Positions 4,977-7,961 of a stretch of 7,961 bases of DNA are shown here, one piece after another. The notes under the pieces are model-generated. The model worked only from the letters and a program-made list of their open reading frames with translations, made no database searches and was not told the DNA's origin. Position 1 is the stretch's first letter. Each line of letters begins with the position of its first letter. The DNA comes from JAGOUY01 sp964541725 (GTDB taxonomy: Bacteria > Patescibacteriota > Patescibacteriia > 2-12-FULL-60-25). Position numbers and translations under genes: made by a program. The DNA lies in contig CAZIQG010000055.1 in assembly GCA_964541725.1 (NCBI GenBank), forward strand, positions 1-7,961. Direction: 5' to 3'.

Positions 4977-6464
4977 ATGCATACTCGATTTATCCCGTTT
5001 ATATCTGCGCTTACACTGGGTACCATGTTCGCCTCTCCGGTACTCGCACTTAGTACCCCGTTTTCTGAAACGATGATGGCCGCCCCTCTACCCACCCTAG
5101 CGAGCTGTCAAGAAAGAGCGCTCCCCGTCTACCGTCTTTCGCTAGAGGGGGCTTTGAGTGATATGCGCGCTTCGACCGTTGATACATGGAAAGAACAGGT
5201 AACATTTCGCGTAAACGCTGCCTCTCGTACCCGTCGTACGGCGATCCAACGGGCGTTACAGCAAGCTGGAACACAGCTTGATACGTCCTTAGATACGTTT
5301 TATAAAACCCAAACGAACGGCGTAGATGCGGATGTACGCGTAGCGATGAGAGCGCTTGAGATGGAAGATATCGAAGCAAGTGAACTGGCCTTGGAGCGCT
5401 GGTCAAAACAAACCGTCTCTTTTCGTGTCTTGGATACCGTCCTCGCACGCATGGAACGAACGTTGCGCCAATATGCGACGGCCCGTGATGCGACCACGAT
5501 CAACCGCGTCTGGAATGAAACGCGTAAACAGACTCAGAGCCAGTTTACTCAAGCACGTTTCAATGCACGTGAGGTGTTTGTGCAAGAAATGAATGACTGT
5601 TTAGCAGGCGTTGCGAATGAGGAGACCGAGGAAGAATCATCGCTCCCGGAAGAGCAGAAACCATCTGAGCCAATAAATAAACCCGTTGACCCTCTGCTTG
5701 CACTGCAGGATACAAATGGCAGCGTGGCAAAAGCGAGCACGCGTATCGTTGAGGTACAGTTTGCCCGGTCAGGCCTAGAACCGATCTACGTCTGCGGGGA
5801 TTATACCGTTGAATATATTGGCTTTGTTCGTCTATCTCAGCCCGGCGCTTCCTTTACCTATCGGATTGAACGTAGCGATGGCACCAGAACACCTGAAGCC
5901 GTTGCAACGACAAATGCCTCTGGTGTCGCAAATGTCTTTTACAACTGGAATCTGGGTCGTCCCATGTATGGCTGGGCACGCTTGATCGTCACGCTACCAT
6001 CTGATCCCACCCAATCCATGGATAGCTCAACAAGCTTTACGGCAGTTGAAAAACCGTACTGCCCCACGCCAGGCGCGGTGAACAATCCCTTTAAGCAAGA
6101 AAATCCCGGAACAAACACGCCCTCCGCTGAACAAGAAAACGTTCCCAGCAATGGCGGCCTGAGAGCAGAAGTGATCGTATCAAGCAAAGCAGAGGCGGCG
6201 GTGTGCGGAAACTACCTCTTCCAATTTAAGGGTCGTGTGAGTACCTCTGGCCCCGCTACACTCACCTATCGCTGGGAACGCAGTGATGGGGTCACCTCTC
6301 CTGAGCGCAAAGTCTCCTTTGATGCCGCTGGGGATCATGCAGTAACACCAGAATCATGGGATCTTGGAGGCACCTACTCTGGCTCGGTCAAACTTCATGT
6401 CTTAAGCCCCGTTGACCTCCTCTCGGCTCCAGCCCCGATACGCATTACACAGATGTGCCGCTAA
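4977..6464 (+). CDS. secreted protein: helical domain plus two Ig-like repeats
   Basis: I can describe but not name this 495-residue protein. Residues 1-24 form a signal peptide (HTR, a hydrophobic core, then VLA as probable cleavage site), so it is exported. Residues about 42-212 are rich in Arg, Gln, Glu, Thr and Ala with heptad-like spacing and should be alpha-helical or coiled coil. Residues 213-245 are an acidic, Pro-rich linker. Two related domains follow, about 257-362 and 395-494. Shared signatures are CGDY/CGNY, then TYRIERSDGTRTPE / TYRWERSDGVTSPE, then a W-x-L-G motif, on a beta-strand-like background. Similar sequences occur in secreted actinobacterial proteins as far as I recall, suggesting an Ig-like sandwich. 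There are exactly six Cys (44, 208, 273, 362, 410, 494), one near each end of each domain, consistent with three disulfides. No catalytic motif or cell-wall anchor is seen, so binding or adhesion is a guess. A strong terminator follows the gene. Confidence 0.85.
   Translation: MHTRFIPFISALTLGTMFASPVLALSTPFSETMMAAPLPTLASCQERALPVYRLSLEGALSDMRASTVDTWKEQVTFRVNAASRTRRTAIQRALQQAGTQLDTSLDTFYKTQTNGVDADVRVAMRALEMEDIEASELALERWSKQTVSFRVLDTVLARMERTLRQYATARDATTINRVWNETRKQTQSQFTQARFNAREVFVQEMNDCLAGVANEETEEESSLPEEQKPSEPINKPVDPLLALQDTNGSVAKASTRIVEVQFARSGLEPIYVCGDYTVEYIGFVRLSQPGASFTYRIERSDGTRTPEAVATTNASGVANVFYNWNLGRPMYGWARLIVTLPSDPTQSMDSSTSFTAVEKPYCPTPGAVNNPFKQENPGTNTPSAEQENVPSNGGLRAEVIVSSKAEAAVCGNYLFQFKGRVSTSGPATLTYRWERSDGVTSPERKVSFDAAGDHAVTPESWDLGGTYSGSVKLHVLSPVDLLSAPAPIRITQMCR
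5745..6458 (+). repeat. two diverged in-frame domain repeats within the secreted protein
   Basis: Copy one is about 5745-6062 and copy two about 6159-6458, separated by an Asn/Pro/Glu-rich linker. Similarity is clear in protein (CGxY, TYRxERSDGxxxPE, W-x-L-G, and a closing Cys), with little DNA identity, so the duplication is old. The Cys-to-Cys distances are 89 and 84 residues. Confidence 0.75.
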
Positions 6465-6474
6465 CCTAGCACGC

Positions 6475-6506
6475 TAAAACCCCCTGATTGCACGCAGGGG
6501 GTTTTA
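6475..6506 (+). terminator. rho-independent terminator after the secreted protein gene
   Basis: TAAAACCCCC (6475-6484) pairs perfectly with GGGGGTTTTA (6497-6506), extended by TG/CA to a 12-bp stem with an eight-base loop. The T-run follows the G-run directly. The stem lies 10 bases after the stop codon. Confidence 0.9.
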
Positions 6507-6515
6507 TGTTAGACT
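6488..6515 (+). promoter_or_regulatory. putative lipoprotein gene promoter overlapping the terminator
   Basis: TTGCAC (6488-6493) lies in the terminator loop, and an extended -10 TGTTAGACT ends at 6515, with a 16-base spacer between hexamers. Initiation near 6522 would give a leader of about 23 bases. The leader has no good Shine-Dalgarno; the AAAAGAG before the ATG is only one base away. Confidence 0.35.
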
Positions 6516-6544
6516 CCTTTTACTTGATTCTTTTCTAAAAGAGT

Positions 6545-7426
6545 ATGCGTAGCTCTTCTCATCTTTTTCTGTTAGGGCTTCTGATGCTGGTAGGAACGGG
6601 CTGTGGAAAAACATCTCCAAGCCCTATTGATTCACCCACAAACCATGAAAAGGAGATAGTGCAACAGGGAACAACTGCCAATGAGTATTCTCGACTCGTA
6701 TTTGGAGCAAAAAGTTGGTCGAAGCCTGGTCCCGTTGCCCTCGTCTTTCGGATTCTTGGGAAGGACGGTGGGGACTTGAAAGAACAAGACCTAAAAATTG
6801 TACATGAAAAGCCTGTTCACCTTCTTTTGGTACGCGATGACATGACGCAGTTCCAACACCTACACCCAACCTACCAAACCGTCGAAGGAAACGGACGCTG
6901 GGTCGCAGAAACGATTATTCCAGAACAAGGAACCTACCATGTCTATGTAGATATCGCCCCGGAGAAAGAAGACCCCCTCGTCCTGAAAACCGCAGTACAG
7001 CTTATTGGCCCCGCGAGAACAAAGACCTTCCCCTCTCCGACATCAGATGCCTCTGTCACCACGGATGGGATACGAACCGCTCTCACAACCTCTTCCCCGA
7101 TTGTCACGGGGCAAGCCACCCGCTTAGTATTTTCCCTGACGGAGAATGGGCAACCAGTTAAGAACATCGATCCATATCTGGGTGCGTTTGGACATGTCGT
7201 TATCCTTCGTCATAACACTCCAGAAGACTTTCTCCACGTTCATCCCGTAACCCAAACAAAACCGACGGATGACAAGGTGGAATTTGAGACGACGTTTATG
7301 ACAAAGGGAAGATATACGTTGTATGCACAATTCAACGTGGATGGATCCGTGAAGACGTTCCCGATCACGATTGATGTGGGTGAAGGGGCTGTGCCTCCGA
7401 TGCAGGACATGCACCAAAATCATTAG
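6545..7426 (+). CDS. lipoprotein with two His-rich YtkA/cupredoxin-like domains
   Basis: The 293-residue protein starts with a hydrophobic lipoprotein signal ending in a probable lipobox, VGTGC with Cys20. The Gly three before Cys is atypical for a lipobox, but the overall pattern fits. Cys20 would be lipidated, anchoring the protein outside the membrane. Two similar domains follow. The first (about 46-155) contains EKPVHLLLVRDDMTQFQHLHP, then an EQGTYHVYVDI strand. The second (about 176-278) contains PYLGAFGHVVILRHN, FLHVHP, then TKGRYTLYAQF. I recall this two-domain arrangement, with HLHP and HVHP and the PYLGAxGH signature, from secreted and membrane proteins with YtkA-like folds. Repeated His (92, 105, 107, 217, 223, 231, 233) and the tail MQDMHQNH suggest metal, perhaps copper, binding; that is inference. 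No metal transporter or sensor gene lies nearby. The gene lies between two terminators and is probably monocistronic. Confidence 0.85.
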   Translation: MRSSSHLFLLGLLMLVGTGCGKTSPSPIDSPTNHEKEIVQQGTTANEYSRLVFGAKSWSKPGPVALVFRILGKDGGDLKEQDLKIVHEKPVHLLLVRDDMTQFQHLHPTYQTVEGNGRWVAETIIPEQGTYHVYVDIAPEKEDPLVLKTAVQLIGPARTKTFPSPTSDASVTTDGIRTALTTSSPIVTGQATRLVFSLTENGQPVKNIDPYLGAFGHVVILRHNTPEDFLHVHPVTQTKPTDDKVEFETTFMTKGRYTLYAQFNVDGSVKTFPITIDVGEGAVPPMQDMHQNH

Positions 7427-7444
7427 AACGCGTTTAGATACAAC

Positions 7445-7480
7445 AATAGCCTGCTCATCACAGGTTATTTGTTATTTTAT
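7445..7480 (+). terminator. rho-independent terminator after the lipoprotein gene
   Basis: AATAGCCTG (7445-7453) pairs with CAGGTTATT (7461-7469) in a 9-bp stem with one G-U pair and a seven-base loop. TTTGTTATTTTAT follows. It lies 18 bases past the stop codon. Confidence 0.75.
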
Positions 7481-7505
7481 TCATTACATTCTTGCAGCTC
7501 CCTAG

Positions 7506-7541
7506 CCCACCGGTTGTACTTCGGTGGGATTATTTATTTTT
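7506..7541 (+). terminator. second hairpin with T-rich tail
   Basis: CCCACCG (7506-7512) pairs perfectly with CGGTGGG (7522-7528) around a nine-base loop, followed by the T-rich 7530-7541. It is about 37 bases after the first terminator, with no gene between them. It may be a back-up terminator or the end of a small RNA. Confidence 0.5.
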
Positions 7542-7568
7542 GGGAGTCAGGGGTATATGCCTGTAACG

Positions 7569-7598
7569 AAAAACAATCCGCTTTGGCGGACTGTTTTT
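7569..7598 (-). terminator. tRNA-Arg terminator
   Basis: AAAAACAATCCGC (7569-7581) and GCGGACTGTTTTT (7586-7598) pair over 13 positions with one A-C mismatch and a TTTG loop. It lies three bases after the CCA end of tRNA-Arg on the minus strand and carries T-runs in both directions, so it can also stop plus-strand read-through. Confidence 0.75.
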
Positions 7599-7601
7599 TC
7601 A

Positions 7602-7678
7602 TGGTGCACCCCAGACGATTCGAACGTCTGGCCTCTTCCTTCGGAGGGAAGCGCTCTATCCAGCTGAGCTAGGGGTGC
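7602..7678 (-). tRNA. tRNA-Arg (anticodon CCG)
   Basis: Read on the minus strand, the acceptor GCACCCC pairs fully with GGGGTGC. The D arm is GCTC-AGCTGGATA-GAGC, the anticodon arm CTTCC-CTCCGAA-GGAAG, the T arm AGACG-TTCGAAT-CGTCT, and the variable loop AGGCC. The anticodon CCG reads the Arg codon CGG. The discriminator is A and CCA is encoded, giving 77 bases. All stems are perfectly paired. It has its own terminator and a candidate promoter upstream. Confidence 0.97.
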
Positions 7679-7689
7679 GGGGAATGTGA

Positions 7690-7717
7690 GCGATAGTAAC
7701 CGGTTTTGGTTTGACAA
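7690..7717 (-). promoter_or_regulatory. putative tRNA-Arg promoter
   Basis: On the minus strand TTGTCA (7712-7717) is followed after 16 bases by TATCGC (7690-7695), eleven bases before the tRNA 5' end. The -35 word overlaps that of the opposite promoter, because TTGACAA reads as TTGTCAA on the other strand. The -10 match is weak. Confidence 0.35.
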
Positions 7718-7739
7718 GCAAGCGAAATCCCTCTACCAT
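7711..7739 (+). promoter_or_regulatory. putative tRNA-Lys promoter
   Basis: A consensus TTGACA (7711-7716) is followed after exactly 17 bases by TACCAT (7734-7739, four of six). The tRNA begins 46 bases after the -10 box, so a 5' leader of about 40 bases would be removed by RNase P. A TAGAAT at 7750-7755 is an alternative -10 without a good -35. Confidence 0.6.
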
Positions 7740-7785
7740 ACCGGCACTTTAGAATATCCCTAGGTAGGTGTAAATTCATTCATTC

Positions 7786-7861
7786 GCAGCGGTAGCTCAG
7801 TTGGTAGAGCAGGGGCCTCTTAAGCCCAAGGTCCTGGGTTCGAATCCCAGCCGCTGCACCA
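7786..7861 (+). tRNA. tRNA-Lys (anticodon CTT)
   Basis: The acceptor GCAGCGG pairs fully with CCGCTGC. The D arm is GCTC-AGTTGGTA-GAGC, the anticodon loop CTCTTAA, and the T arm CTGGG-TTCGAAT-CCCAG; CCA is encoded and the discriminator is A, for 76 bases. The anticodon CTT reads AAG. The anticodon stem has a G-A mismatch at its top pair (27-43); the other four pairs are intact. The downstream terminator stem includes the last seven bases of the mature tRNA. Confidence 0.97.
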
Positions 7862-7901
7862 TCAAAAAAACTCCCATCTCAGGAGTTTTTTTGATGGTGC
7901 A
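7855..7901 (+). terminator. tRNA-Lys terminator with a 20-bp perfect stem
   Basis: TGCACCATCAAAAAAACTCC (7855-7874) is the exact reverse complement of 7882-7901; the loop is CATCTCA. The GGAG then T7 arrangement makes an effective terminator. The outer part of the stem contains the 3' end of the tRNA (TGCACCA), so the stem is longer than termination needs. Confidence 0.8.
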
Positions 7902-7922
7902 TTAAAAGGGATGGGAGTCGAA

Positions 7923-7945
7923 GGGCGCGAATGCGTGCAGCGCCC
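7923..7945. repeat. GC-rich hairpin at the right edge
   Basis: GGGCGC (7923-7928) and GCGCCC (7940-7945) form a 6-bp stem with an 11-base loop. GAGTCG occurs on both sides (7915-7920 and 7952-7957). The segment from 7902 to the end is GC-rich and holds no recognisable gene. It may be the start of a repeat continuing beyond the window. Confidence 0.3.
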
Positions 7946-7961
7946 CGGCACGAGTCGGAGC

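Noticed and set aside
5050..5448. A 132-codon minus-strand reading frame inside the secreted protein gene
   Set aside because: Antisense to a frame with signal peptide, repeats and terminator; no independent signals.
7469..7672. A 67-codon plus-strand reading frame
   Set aside because: Its C-terminal half is the antisense translation of tRNA-Arg (HPRRFERLASSFGGKRSIQLS) and its start lies in terminator hairpins; such frames are a common artefact at tRNA genes.
7902..7961. A further tRNA on the minus strand, ending in the TGCACCA at 7895-7901
   Set aside because: The reverse complement has a TTCGACT loop-like word, but the flanking bases do not form a T stem and no acceptor or anticodon arm can be built.
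1..7961. CRISPR array, integrase, toxin-antitoxin pair or rRNA
   Set aside because: No regularly spaced repeats, recombinase motifs, paired small overlapping genes or rRNA segments are visible.

Overview
The window holds two housekeeping gene pairs, two exported proteins, two tRNA genes and a repeat-rich stretch. The organism is a bacterium of medium GC: two coding stretches I counted by hand gave about 53% each. Divergent versions of FolD and UppS, short intergenic gaps, few clear Shine-Dalgarno sites, and a GIY-YIG nuclease remnant beside palindromic repeats remind me of the Patescibacteria (candidate phyla radiation). That placement is inference; no marker in the window proves it.

Layout. 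Positions 1-700 carry one unrecognised gene of about 156 codons. It has an almost perfect Shine-Dalgarno site, its own terminator, and a much GC-richer 3' half than the rest of the window. Positions 700-1165 hold a 155-bp imperfect palindrome, a decayed GIY-YIG endonuclease gene (5' end lost, -1 frameshift at an A-run) and the edge of a second repeat. Next comes uppS (minus), which makes the polyprenyl carrier for the cell wall, divergent from folD (plus), a one-carbon folate enzyme. A bidirectional terminator separates folD from a small four-helix membrane protein (minus). Upstream of that lies pepA, an M17 leucyl aminopeptidase (minus). Divergent from pepA is a secreted protein with a helical domain and two related beta-sandwich-like repeats, followed by a strong terminator and a lipoprotein with two His-rich YtkA/cupredoxin-like domains. 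Three hairpins in a row, tRNA-Arg(CCG) on the minus strand and tRNA-Lys(CTT) on the plus strand close the window.

How they work together. There is no long operon; neighbours are mostly divergent or convergent, each with its own signals. uppS, folD and pepA serve cell-wall lipid carrier synthesis, folate metabolism and peptide turnover. The two exported proteins act outside the membrane and look independently transcribed.

Most interesting points: (1) the GIY-YIG remnant sandwiched by palindromic repeats, with an in-frame A AAA AAG slippery heptamer exactly where the reading frame breaks; (2) five start codons preceded by a -10-like hexamer only 7-9 nt upstream, which suggests leaderless transcripts; (3) a secreted protein with exactly six cysteines, one pair bracketing each of three domains; (4) a tRNA-Lys terminator whose 20-bp stem includes the tRNA's own CCA end.
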